Origin: Pseudopedobacter sp.
Lineage (GTDB): Bacteria > Bacteroidota > Bacteroidia > Sphingobacteriales > Sphingobacteriaceae
Assembly: GCA_014378105.1 (NCBI GenBank)
Contig: JACMOI010000124.1
Location: 1-60,564, forward strand
Length of the DNA: 60,564 nt
Direction: 5' to 3'
Each line of letters begins with the position of its first letter. Position 1 is the first letter of the stretch. The position numbers and the translations under genes were made by a program. A model generated the notes under the pieces. That model made no database searches and had not been told where the DNA came from. It worked only from the letters and a program-made list of their open reading frames with translations. Below, one piece after another: positions 43,325 through 53,099 of this stretch.

Positions 43325-46300
43325 ATGAAAAAACTATTACCAAGTTTATTGGTCATGTGTTTGATTGCAATTAGCTCTTTTGCACAAAACGCAAGGCTAA
43401 CGGGTAAAGTGTTGGCCAAAGAAGATGGTTTGCCTTTACCTGGTGTTTCCGTAAAAGTAGTGGGAACAAAAATCGGAACTCAAACAGATGCAAATGGAAG
43501 TTTTTCGATTTCTGTTTCTCCAGATGCCAAAATTTTAGAAATTTCCTACATAGGGTTTCAAACTCAAAATGTAAGTATTGGATCCAATACTAATTTCAAC
43601 ATTTTTCTTGTGAACGATGCCAAACAACTCACAGAGGTTGTGGTGACAGGAACAGGGGTTGCAACTGCAAAAACTAAGTTGGGAATTGCTGTGGAGTCAA
43701 TTACTGCAGCAGATTTACCAGCTGTACCTAGCTCTTCCATAGATCAAGCGCTAATAGGAAAAGTAGCAGGAGCACAAATTTCAAGTACAAACGGTACGCC
43801 AGGTGCTCCGGTAAACATCTTATTAAGGGGGGTATCAACACCTTAAACCGGGGAACCTCTCCCATGATCCTTTTAGATGGGATTGAAATTAAGACGGATT
43901 TAAACACTATTGATTTTAATACGATTGATCGAGTTGAAATAGTACAAGGTGCTGCTTCTGGATCTATTTACGGTGCGCAAGGAGCGAATGGCGTTATCCA
44001 GCTTTTTTCTAAAAAAGGAAAAATGGGTAATCGAATTGATGTTTCTAGTAGCTATAGTAGTAGCGAATTATTAAATGTTGGAGGTGTTTCTAAATCAAAA
44101 TTTCATCCTTTTGTAACTAATGCTGCCGGCCAAGTAATTGGTGCTTCTGGCAAACCATTAACCATTGACCCTGCAACTGGAAGTTATTTAGAGAATGTTC
44201 AAGTTAACTTGGTGAGTCCAACTAGTTATTCAGAAAAGCCTTACGATCAAAATTTGAAATATTATGATCACTATGCTGAATTCTTTGGTACGGCCCCGTC
44301 TTACAACAATTCAGTGGCTATATCTGGCGCAAGTGAAAATATAAATTATAATTTCTCTGTTTCAGATAATAGACAACAGAATGTTTTCAAAAATAATGGG
44401 GATTATAGCCGATCTAATATATTGTCAAATCTGGGTATAAAACTTGCTAAAAATCTTACTTTCAGAACCATAACTCAATTAGCTTATACAAAGGATACTC
44501 AGAAGGATTTAAGTGGAAGAACAATTCTTTTTGCGTTAAATAACTCTCGTCCATTTGCAGATTATCAATACCAAACCAATGGGGTTTATAGTGCTTATTT
44601 TGGTAATGCAACGGGTGTAAACGGTTACAATCCAAATTACATGTTTCAATTTACCAATGCGGCATCAAATAAGATAGACCTTGTACAAAACTTTAATTTG
44701 AATTATAAGTTTCCCAAGTTTTTAGAGTTAGATGCAAAATATGGTTTAAATGTATCTAACCAAAATTATAGACAAGAGATCCTTGAACAATCTGGTAATG
44801 CAAATGCTTCTTATCAGCAATATTGGGCTGAATTTTATACTCCTTTCAGCTACGCTAATTATAACAATCCAGCAACTGAATCGAATACCGGAGAAATTGA
44901 CAATTACTTATTTAGAAATACGTTTCAGAATTTTATTGGATCAGCTATAATAAGTACTGATTTTCAAAAGGATTTTCATTTAAAAATCCCCATAAAAACA
45001 GCTACGCAATTGTCTTATGATTATCGTAAAAACGTTTATAAGGATTATCGTTCTTACGGAAGCGACGCACCTAGCTATACACCATACACTACCGCTCAAT
45101 TCACAAACTTTCAAGTCGTAAGAGATTATACTGAACCATTCGTAACTTATGGTTATGTGGTGAATCAGAGAATTGAATACGGAGACATTGCTGGAGTTTC
45201 TGGAGGTTTTAGAAGCGATTATAGCTCGGCTTTTGGTGCGGGGTCTAAACCATTTACATTCCCAAGAGGAGATGCTTTTTTAAGAGTATCTCAATTTAAC
45301 TTCTGGAAAGATGCTAAATTTGCTTCATGGTTTAGTGAATTTAAAATAAGAGCTGCCTATGGTGAAGCAGGAATTCAACCACGTCCATTTGATAGATATA
45401 CTGTCTTAAGTCCAAGGAATATTGGTAAAAATAATGTTTTTGCATTCCCAACAACAAATCCTAATCCAAACTTAGGTGTGGAAGTATCTAAGGAATTTGA
45501 GACTGGGTTAGATATGAATTTTTATCCTTCTAAATCAGATTTCTTTAAAAACTTAAGTCTTTCTATAAGTTACTGGAAAAGAGATACTAAAAATGCCATT
45601 TATGATGTTGATGCTGCACCATCTACAGGAACTGGAAAGATTAAGGATAATGCCTTTTCTTTAGGATCAAATGGTATTCAAGCTTCATTAGGCTTAGATG
45701 TAATTAGCAATAAGAAAGTTAATTGGTCTGTGAGAACTAATTTTAGTAAACAAACCTCCAAAATTACATCTGTATTAGGTCGGCCCGTAGTAGTGGTTTC
45801 TGCCGCAGGAAGTAGTAATTACATATTAAGAGCAGGAGAGAAAATAGGTCAACTGTATGGATATTTAATGCTTCATGATGTGAATGCTTTAAAAACCGAT
45901 GGAACGCCATATATTGATGCGGCTTCTCAGGGATTATATACTCTTGCAAGTAACGGATGGGTAGTAAACAAAGCTACTAAACAACCTTTTGTAACTAAAG
46001 ATAAATATAGTTTTGGAGATCCTAATCCTAAGTTTAACATGTCTTTTATAAATGATGTATCGTTTATGAATGGTCTCGCTAAGCTTTCATTCCAATTAGA
46101 TTGGGTTTCCGGAAGTCATATTTACAATCAAACAAAACAATGGATGTATAGAGACGGAATTCACGCTGATTATGCAAATCCTATTACCATTGATGGCGAA
46201 ACTCATGCTTATACAGCATTTTATAGAGGTGTTTATGCACAAGTTCAAGCAAATGGCACCAAAAATTATTTTTATGAAGATGCATCATTTGTTAGGTTAA

Positions 46301-46527
46301 GAAACGTTGGTATTTCATTAGACGTTAACAGGCTTGCTAAAATAAAGCAATTCAGAAAATTAGAATTGGTTTTAAGTGGTAGAAACCTAGCAACATTTAC
46401 TAAATACACAGGATATGACCCAGAAGTTAGCTCTGGATCTTCCAATTCTGCATTTGATAGAGGTGTTGATCACAATACCATACCAAATGTTAAAACTTAT
46501 CAAATTGGATTAAATATTGGATTGTAA
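43325..46527 (+). pseudogene. SusC/RagA-type TonB-dependent outer membrane protein, frameshifted at a G6 run
   Basis: A signal peptide (MKKLLPSLLVMCLIAISSF) is followed by a carboxypeptidase-like domain (GKVLAKEDGLPLPGVSVKV), the plug, and the barrel. The first frame ends at TAA 43844-43846, just after NILLRG. The rest resumes in another frame with NTLNRGTSPMILLDGIEIK, the normal plug sequence. The break falls at GGGGGG (43827-43832): two fewer or one more G restores a frame of about 1067 codons ending PNVKTYQIGLNIGL. The protein would import an oligosaccharide or similar ligand with the SusD-like lipoprotein encoded 12 bases downstream. It may be phase-variable, a true pseudogene or an assembly error. 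Confidence 0.9.
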
Positions 46528-46539
46528 ATAAATTACGAT

Positions 46540-48171
46540 ATGAAAAAGAAAAATTTATTAAAATATATTTTATTGGTTTCAGTAATTGTTGGATGTAAAA
46601 AACAATTGGATGTAAAAAATCCAAACCAGCCTACTCCCGCATCTGCAACTACAGAAAACGGAACCGTCTCTTTAGCTCAAGGCTCTATCCTTTATAATGG
46701 ATTCATTGGTATTAAATATGGAGACGGTGTTTACGGGCCATTTTGGTCTGGTGCAATGGGCTTCCATGAAATGATGGGAGATGTGGTATTAGCCGAAGCA
46801 GCCAATGCCTATATTAATCAGATTGGTTGTCCGGAGAAAGTAACCTATAGTGATGGGACTTCAAGAACAAATCCAAATGCTCCTAATACTCAAAGAGGAT
46901 TATTTAAACTAGCAAATTCTAATGGAAATCTAGGAAGTAATCCCCTGTATTATGAATGGGCGTTTATGTATAACATGATAAATGGTGCAAACAATACACT
47001 TAGTACTGTTGAAAACACTAAATTTTCAGGTAATGCGGCTACCAAGAAATCGATCATTCAAGCTTGGGCATATTTTTGGAAAGGGTTCGCTTACTCCAGA
47101 ATTGGGTCTAGTTATTATGCTGGAATTATAACCAATTCAACTTCAGGAACTAATGGAGACTATGTGACTAAAGAAAAAATTATAGATGAATCAAACGCAA
47201 ATTTTGATAAAGCAATTACGATTTTAACTTCACTTACTGCAAGTAATGATTATAATGACTTTCTTGGAAAACTAATTCCTTCTTCCTCTCAAGTTGTTAA
47301 TGGAGGAATTTTGACTCCTTTAATGTGGGTTCATAATATCAACACCATAAAAGCCAGAAATATTTTGGTCAATACTACTGTTGATAAAATGACAGCAACA
47401 CAATGGAATTCCATTCTTACGCTTACAAATGCAGGTATCACCTCGACGGATAAAATATTTACCGGAAGATCTGACGCGAACGGTGATTTTATTGGTAATA
47501 CTGTTTCTGCTAAAACTTCAGCTCCAGCAGCTGGCGGTAACACTTATAAATTAAGTGAAAGATGGATTCAAGAATTCCAACCAGGTGATCAAAGATTAGC
47601 AAATAATGTTAAACAAACTGCTACTTGGATTGGAAACTCAGATAGGGGTAATTCTTTTAACACGAGATATACCTTGGTAAACGGCGGAACAGGTAAAGCG
47701 GGCGTTATCGTATATGCAAATACTGCCTTGGGCGCCTACGAAACTGTTTTAGGTGGTAACTATGAAGAGAATGAATTAATGAAGGCAGAAGCTAAGTTAA
47801 ATACTGCTGATTTAGTTGGCGCTGCTATAAGTATTGATGCAGTAAGAGCTTATCAAGGAGCTGGTCTAGCCGCTTTGGCGGGAGGAACAAACACCCAAAC
47901 TTCTTTAAAGGAAGAGTTAAGAAGAGAAAGAAGAATTGCTTTACCATTTAGAGGTCTTTCCTTTTATGATGCAAGACGTATGAATGTAATTTTAGACGTT
48001 TCAAAAGGTGGCGGTAGAACCGGTGCTGTAGTTATTAAAATTGATGGTACAGTGAGTACTAATTCTACCATCAATTATAATTTTATTGATTATTTCGATG
48101 TACCGGATAATGAATTAGCATATAATCCACCAGCAGCGGGTAGTGCACCTGTTGTAAATCCAAATAATTAA
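46540..48171 (+). CDS. RagB/SusD-family nutrient-binding lipoprotein
   Basis: 543 residues. The lipoprotein signal ends at VSVIVGCKKQ (Cys near 19), followed by LDVKNPNQPTP, the usual SusD opening. The last third has LKEELRRERRIALPFRGLSFYDARR, in pieces ELRRERRIALPF and GLSFYDARRMN, typical of the family. It binds the ligand at the cell surface and caps the SusC barrel. It is cotranscribed with the upstream SusC and ends at a strong terminator. Ligand unknown; no glycoside hydrolase is near. Confidence 0.93.
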   Translation: MKKKNLLKYILLVSVIVGCKKQLDVKNPNQPTPASATTENGTVSLAQGSILYNGFIGIKYGDGVYGPFWSGAMGFHEMMGDVVLAEAANAYINQIGCPEKVTYSDGTSRTNPNAPNTQRGLFKLANSNGNLGSNPLYYEWAFMYNMINGANNTLSTVENTKFSGNAATKKSIIQAWAYFWKGFAYSRIGSSYYAGIITNSTSGTNGDYVTKEKIIDESNANFDKAITILTSLTASNDYNDFLGKLIPSSSQVVNGGILTPLMWVHNINTIKARNILVNTTVDKMTATQWNSILTLTNAGITSTDKIFTGRSDANGDFIGNTVSAKTSAPAAGGNTYKLSERWIQEFQPGDQRLANNVKQTATWIGNSDRGNSFNTRYTLVNGGTGKAGVIVYANTALGAYETVLGGNYEENELMKAEAKLNTADLVGAAISIDAVRAYQGAGLAALAGGTNTQTSLKEELRRERRIALPFRGLSFYDARRMNVILDVSKGGGRTGAVVIKIDGTVSTNSTINYNFIDYFDVPDNELAYNPPAAGSAPVVNPNN

Positions 48172-48197
48172 AGAATTTTTTATACATATTTTGGTTA

Positions 48198-48227
48198 GGC
48201 TGTCTCTTTTTAGAGGCAGCCTTTTTT
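48198..48227 (+). terminator. Rho-independent terminator after SusD
   Basis: GGCTGTCTC (48198-48206), loop TTTTTA, GAGGCAGCC (48213-48221), then six T. It lies 27 bases after the SusD stop and before the transporter cluster, which must therefore have its own promoter. Confidence 0.92.
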
Positions 48228-48259
48228 GTTTTTAATCTTAATAACTACATTTAGTTCAT

Positions 48260-49219
48260 ATGATTGATGTCAAAAATATCAGTAAAACGTTTGGAAAAAC
48301 AGCCGCAGTTGTACAAATCAGTTTTAAGGTGGAAGAAGGTGAAACACTCATTCTTTTAGGGACGAGTGGCTGTGGGAAAACTACCACCCTAAAAATGCTG
48401 AATCACCTCATCACTCCAGATGAAGGCTCCGTTTTCATAAACGGAAAAGATAATACTCTGGTTAATCCCGAAGAATTACGACTAGGTATAGGTTATGTAT
48501 TGCAAAATCATGGTCTATTTCCACATTATACCATTGCTGAAAACATGGCGATTGTTCCTCAATTATTAAAATGGGAAAAAGAGAAAATTAGGAAAAGAAC
48601 AGACGAATTAATTGAAAAATTACACCTTCCAAGAGATATAAAAAACAAATTTCCTTATCAGTTAAGCGGGGGCCAACAACAACGCGTAGGCTTAGCCCGG
48701 GCTTTGGCTGCTAACCCTCCGATTTTATTAATGGACGAGCCTTTCGGTGCTTTAGATCCTATCACTCGAAATATAATCAAAAGCGAATTTCTTACCCTCG
48801 ATGAGCTACAAAACAAAACCATCGTGATGGTCACTCATGATGTTCAAGAAGCATTTGAATTAGGTGATCAAATTTGCTTGATGGATGAAGGCGAGATTCT
48901 ACAAATCGGAACGCCGAAGGAACTGTTAGAGAAACCAAAATCAGAAAAAGTCAAAAACTTTTTAAAAGATCAACAATTACAACTCTCCCTAAAAACTTTA
49001 AGTCTGTTAGAAATTTGGCCACAAATTGAAAGTATAGGAAAGCCACCTGTTCAAGAAATTTTAGATGCAAACGAACATCATTTATGGTCGGTTTTTGAAA
49101 AATTAGCTAATCAAAAACATATCCTACTCAAATTAAAAAAAGAAGAAAAAACGGTGACCTCCACTTCATTAATGTGGGCTTTGGAAAAATATAAAACCCT
49201 AAATGATGGAACAAATTAA
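48260..49219 (+). CDS. ABC transporter ATPase, OpuBA/EgtV type
   Basis: 319 residues. Walker A GTSGCGKTT, signature LSGGQQQRVGLARAL and Walker B ILLMDEP are present, followed by a C-terminal extension of about 80 residues where related osmolyte transporters may carry CBS domains, though none is clear here. It energises uptake by the permease/binding protein encoded next, with which it overlaps by 17 bases. Close relatives import glycine betaine, choline or ergothioneine; the biosynthetic genes downstream point to ergothioneine or a precursor. Confidence 0.9.
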   Translation: MIDVKNISKTFGKTAAVVQISFKVEEGETLILLGTSGCGKTTTLKMLNHLITPDEGSVFINGKDNTLVNPEELRLGIGYVLQNHGLFPHYTIAENMAIVPQLLKWEKEKIRKRTDELIEKLHLPRDIKNKFPYQLSGGQQQRVGLARALAANPPILLMDEPFGALDPITRNIIKSEFLTLDELQNKTIVMVTHDVQEAFELGDQICLMDEGEILQIGTPKELLEKPKSEKVKNFLKDQQLQLSLKTLSLLEIWPQIESIGKPPVQEILDANEHHLWSVFEKLANQKHILLKLKKEEKTVTSTSLMWALEKYKTLNDGTN

Positions 49220-50777
49220 TAGCTTTTTACAGTTTATCAGTCAGGAGTCTGATAAGTTGCTAAATCAAACTTTGCAGCATATTGGTTTAACATTTATTTC
49301 CTTGTTCATCGCAATTTTAGTTGCGCTTCCACTTGGAATTTTCATCAGTAGAAAAATAAAATTAGCAGGGCCAATTTTAGGTGTTGCTGGGATATTACAA
49401 ACCATTCCTAGCATTGCGCTTTTAGGGGTCATGATACCTATATTAGGCATCGGCGTAAAGCCAGCAATCGTTGCGCTTTTTCTTTATGCACTACTTCCAA
49501 TCATCCGAAACACTTATACAGGCATTACCAATTTAGACGCACAAGTTTTAGAAGCTGCAAAAGCAATGGGCATGAGTAAATCTCAAATTCTTAGGAAGGT
49601 AGAGTTACCATTAGCTTTTCCTATAATAATGGCTGGGATTAGAACCGCAACTGTTATTAATGTAGGCGTAGCTACTTTGGCAGCTTATATTGCAGCAGGC
49701 GGTTTAGGCGAATTTATTTTTGGAGGAATTGCCCTTAATAATACAAATATGATTTTAGCGGGTGCAATTCCAGCTGCTTTGCTTGCTATTATTTTTGATT
49801 TTTTATTATCCCGATTACAACAAGTGAATTTCAGAAATATTAAAACTTACTTTTTAATTCTACCTTTTTTGTTGGTTATACTGTCCTCATTTTATTTTCT
49901 TCCAACAGCAATTGAAGGAAAAATGCTAGCAGGCTTTACGCCCGAATTTATGGGCAGACAAGACGGTGATTTAGGCCTGAGAAAAGTTTATGGATTGAAA
50001 ATTAGAACAGTGGTTATTAGTGATGCGGTGATGTATCGGGCAGTTTTTGAGAAAAAACTGGATGTGATTAGCGGTTACAGCACAGATGGACGCTTGAAAG
50101 CTTTTGATTTGGTTACGCTTGTTGATGACCAGCATATCTTCCCACCTTATTATGCAGCGCCAATTGCTAATGAAAAAGTACTTCAAAAACATCCAGAACT
50201 AGAAAGAATTTTAAATCAGCTTGCCGGCATGATTGACGATAGCACCATGACGAATCTTAATTATAAAGTTGATTACCTGCATCAATCGCCTGAAAAAGTA
50301 GCTAAAGACTTTTTAGTAGTAAAAGGGTTGTATAAAAATCCGAAAAATGGAAATGGAGACCTCATCAAAATCGGTTCTAAAATATTTGGCGAGCAATACA
50401 TTTTAGCGCAAATGTATAAAATACTCATTTTAGGGAATTCTGATTTACAAGTAGAAACCAAAACAGGCTTAGGCGGAACAAAAATTTGCTTTGATGCTTT
50501 GACCAATAACCAAATTGATTTTTATCCCGAATACACAGGAACTGGTTTATTGGTGATTCTTCCTCAGAAGCCACAACTATTTACCAAGATAATGAGCGAT
50601 AAAGAACAGGTTTATAGCTACGTACAAAAGGAGTTTAATAAGAATTACCACATCAAATGGTTACGTCCAATTGGTTTCAATAATACCTATGCTTTAATGA
50701 TGCGCAAACAGCAGGCACAAAATTTGGTTATCAATAGTATAACTGATTTACAAAGGCATCTTGAAAATAACAAATGA
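49203..50777 (+). CDS. ABC permease fused to a circularly permuted solute-binding domain (OpuB/EgtU type)
   Basis: 524 residues. Residues 1-235 are the permease, with the EAA loop at 117-137 (EAAKAMGMSKSQILRKVELP). The binding domain follows in an unusual order. Residues 239-375 (EFMGRQDG, GYSTDGRLKAFDL, FPPYYAAP, LNQLAGMIDD) correspond to the C-terminal lobe of EgtU/OpuCC, and residues 387-524 (IKIGSKIFGEQYILAQ, TGLGGTKICFDAL, YPEYTGTGL, GFNNTYAL, ending SITDLQRHLENNK) to the N-terminal lobe. In the usual proteins the order is reversed. The permease and binding domain are expected to import a quaternary amine or a betaine such as ergothioneine. Overlaps EgtB by four bases. Confidence 0.9.
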   Translation: MMEQINSFLQFISQESDKLLNQTLQHIGLTFISLFIAILVALPLGIFISRKIKLAGPILGVAGILQTIPSIALLGVMIPILGIGVKPAIVALFLYALLPIIRNTYTGITNLDAQVLEAAKAMGMSKSQILRKVELPLAFPIIMAGIRTATVINVGVATLAAYIAAGGLGEFIFGGIALNNTNMILAGAIPAALLAIIFDFLLSRLQQVNFRNIKTYFLILPFLLVILSSFYFLPTAIEGKMLAGFTPEFMGRQDGDLGLRKVYGLKIRTVVISDAVMYRAVFEKKLDVISGYSTDGRLKAFDLVTLVDDQHIFPPYYAAPIANEKVLQKHPELERILNQLAGMIDDSTMTNLNYKVDYLHQSPEKVAKDFLVVKGLYKNPKNGNGDLIKIGSKIFGEQYILAQMYKILILGNSDLQVETKTGLGGTKICFDALTNNQIDFYPEYTGTGLLVILPQKPQLFTKIMSDKEQVYSYVQKEFNKNYHIKWLRPIGFNNTYALMMRKQQAQNLVINSITDLQRHLENNK

Positions 50778-51922
50778 CACTCATTACTCGATATAAAACT
50801 ATACGAAATCATTCCGAAAAAATATGTGAACCACTACAAACAGAAGATTATGTGGTGCAACCCGTGGTTGATGTTAGTCCACCAAAATGGCATTTAGGAC
50901 ATACTACTTGGTTTTTCGAAACCATGATTTTAAAACCCTTCTTTAGTGCTTATCAAGAATTTGACTCCAATTATAATTATGTTTTCAATAGTTATTACGA
51001 AAGTGTGGGCGCCAGAGTCATCAGAACGGATAGAGGGAATTTAAGTCGCCCAACCGTTGCCGATGTTTACAAATACAGAGCTTATGTGGATGAAGCGATG
51101 GAAAGTTTTTTGTGCGAAGAACCAACGGAAGAAGTTAAGGAAATTCTGATTTTAGGGTTAAATCACGAGCAACAGCACCAAGAATTGTTGTGGTATGATA
51201 TCAAATATATTTTGGGACATAATCCTCTTTTTCCAGCCTACGCCGATGAAAATATTGAACAAAGTTTAATTCCCGAAAAAGAAAATTGGTTAAAAGTTAA
51301 TGCTGGTTTATACGAAATCGGTCATCAAAAGGAGGGTTTTTGTTTTGATAATGAACTAGGTATTCACAAAGTTTATTTAAACGATTTTGAAATCTCTACA
51401 GCTTTAATCACAAACGGTGAATATTTGGAATTTATGAATCCTGGTGCTTACACCGATTTTAAATATTGGCATGCGGAAGCTTGGGATTGGGTTAAAAATA
51501 ATAACATTCAAGCGCCGCTTTATTGGCATCAAATAGATGGTGAATGGTTTAGGTATTCATTATCCGGCTTAAAGCCGATTGATTTAAATGAACCTGTTTG
51601 TCATGTTAGCTATTATGAAGCTGCTGCATTTGCAGCTTGGAAAGAAATGCGTTTACCTACCGAGTTTGAGTGGGAAATTGCCGCAAAAGAATTAAACTGG
51701 GGCCAGCTTTGGGAATGGACAGAGAGTGCTTATTTACCTTATCCCAGTTTTTCAAAAGCACCAGGAGCATTGGGTGAGTATAATGGGAAGTTTATGGTGA
51801 ATCAAAAAGTCCTTCGCGGTTCGTCCATAGCCACTTCACCCTATCATCAACGAATTACTTATCGTAATTTTTTTCATCCACAATTGCGTTGGCATTATAA
51901 TGGTATTCGTCTTGCAAAATAA
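50774..51922 (+). CDS. egtB: Ergothioneine biosynthesis sulfoxide synthase EgtB
   Basis: 382 residues. A DinB-like N-terminal domain carries the iron ligands: His43 in WHLGHTTW and His131/His135 in NHEQQHQEL. A formylglycine-generating-enzyme-like C-terminal domain follows (MRLPTEFEWEIAAKE, VLRGSSIATSPYHQRITYRNFF). EgtB joins trimethylhistidine (hercynine) to a thiol using Fe(II) and oxygen; whether the donor is cysteine or gamma-glutamylcysteine is not determined here. The ATG overlaps the stop of the transporter (ATGA), so translation is coupled. OvoA, its ovothiol relative, is longer and carries an extra methyltransferase domain. Confidence 0.93.
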   Translation: MTLITRYKTIRNHSEKICEPLQTEDYVVQPVVDVSPPKWHLGHTTWFFETMILKPFFSAYQEFDSNYNYVFNSYYESVGARVIRTDRGNLSRPTVADVYKYRAYVDEAMESFLCEEPTEEVKEILILGLNHEQQHQELLWYDIKYILGHNPLFPAYADENIEQSLIPEKENWLKVNAGLYEIGHQKEGFCFDNELGIHKVYLNDFEISTALITNGEYLEFMNPGAYTDFKYWHAEAWDWVKNNNIQAPLYWHQIDGEWFRYSLSGLKPIDLNEPVCHVSYYEAAAFAAWKEMRLPTEFEWEIAAKELNWGQLWEWTESAYLPYPSFSKAPGALGEYNGKFMVNQKVLRGSSIATSPYHQRITYRNFFHPQLRWHYNGIRLAK

Positions 51923-51931
51923 TCAAACCTT

Positions 51932-52873
51932 ATGAACAAATTTTTAGAGGAAGTTTTAGCTGGATTAAATAATTCACCAAAACATCTGAACTCGAAATAT
52001 TTTTACGATGAAGCTGGAGATAAGCTTTTCCAGCAAATTATGGCCAGTGTTGAATATTATCCTACCAAATGCGAGATGGAAATATTCAGTGAGCAAACCG
52101 AAGCGCTAGCAAGCACCTTAAAAAATGGTTTTAATGATTTCGATCTGATTGAAATGGGTGCTGGAGATGCTACTAAATCAACTTTTTTATTGCAACAGTT
52201 GGTAAATGACAACGTTAATTTTACGTACTGTCCAATAGATATTTCTAAAAGCATGATCGCTCATTTAAAAGAAGAAATGCCTAAAAAAGTTCCAGGTTTA
52301 AAAATAATGGGTTTAAATGGCGAATATTTTCACATGTTAGAAAAGGCAGCGAAAATATCTTCTAAAAGAAAAGTAGTACTTTTTTTAGGATCAAATATCG
52401 GTAATATCCCAATTAAGGAAGCAGAGCAGTTTTGTAAAGATTGGAGGAGTCACTTACAAAAGGGTGATTTGGTTTTGGTGGGATTTGATTTGAAAAAAAA
52501 TCCTAAAACTATTAGAGCTGCTTATAATGATGCTGAGGGATATACCCGAGATTTCAATCTGAATTTATTAAAAAGAATCAACAGAGAATTAAGAGGTGAT
52601 TTTAACTTAGAATTTTTTGAACATTATCCAACATACGATCCAGAATCTGGAGCTTGTAAAAGCTATTTGATCAGCTTGAAAGATCAAATCGTAAAAATTG
52701 GCGAAAATGATCTTATTCATTTCAAAGAAAATGAATTCATTTTTATGGAAATCTCTCAGAAATATAGTTCGGACCAAACAGACTTTATTGCTCAATCATC
52801 AGGCTTTAAGCCGATTAAAAAATTTACGGATCATAAACATTGGTTTTTAGATACCGTTTGGGAATGTATTTAA
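51932..52873 (+). CDS. egtD: L-histidine N-alpha-methyltransferase EgtD
   Basis: 313 residues. It trimethylates histidine to hercynine using SAM, the first step of ergothioneine synthesis. The SAM site is DLIEMGAGDATKS near 71-83, with FCPIDIS-like YCPIDISKSM following and LFLGSNIGNI near 150. The end region has SQKYSSDQTDFI. It starts nine bases after egtB, so the two form a biosynthetic unit. No EgtA, EgtC or EgtE gene lies in the window. Confidence 0.94.
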   Translation: MNKFLEEVLAGLNNSPKHLNSKYFYDEAGDKLFQQIMASVEYYPTKCEMEIFSEQTEALASTLKNGFNDFDLIEMGAGDATKSTFLLQQLVNDNVNFTYCPIDISKSMIAHLKEEMPKKVPGLKIMGLNGEYFHMLEKAAKISSKRKVVLFLGSNIGNIPIKEAEQFCKDWRSHLQKGDLVLVGFDLKKNPKTIRAAYNDAEGYTRDFNLNLLKRINRELRGDFNLEFFEHYPTYDPESGACKSYLISLKDQIVKIGENDLIHFKENEFIFMEISQKYSSDQTDFIAQSSGFKPIKKFTDHKHWFLDTVWECI

Positions 52874-53000
52874 ATCCAATTAAGAATTTGATTATTTCAT
52901 ACTTTCTTAACATTCGAATAATACAACACTATTACTTTTACAGTGTAAGAAATACGTAATGATGTTTCATACAAGATTGTTTAGGTTTGGTTAAAAAAAG

Positions 53001-53031
53001 AAAGAGCTGTCTAAATGACGGCTCTTTTTTT
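53001..53031. terminator. Bidirectional terminator between egtD and SusD 2
   Basis: AAAGAGCTGTC (53001-53011) and GACGGCTCTTT (53017-53027) pair with one wobble and a five-base loop. A poly-A run to the left and a poly-T run to the right allow termination in both directions. Confidence 0.88.
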
Positions 53032-53099
53032 ACGCAAAAAGGAGACCGACTACAACGCCGACCCCCTTAACTAAACAAGCACCTTTAATAGTTTTAATT

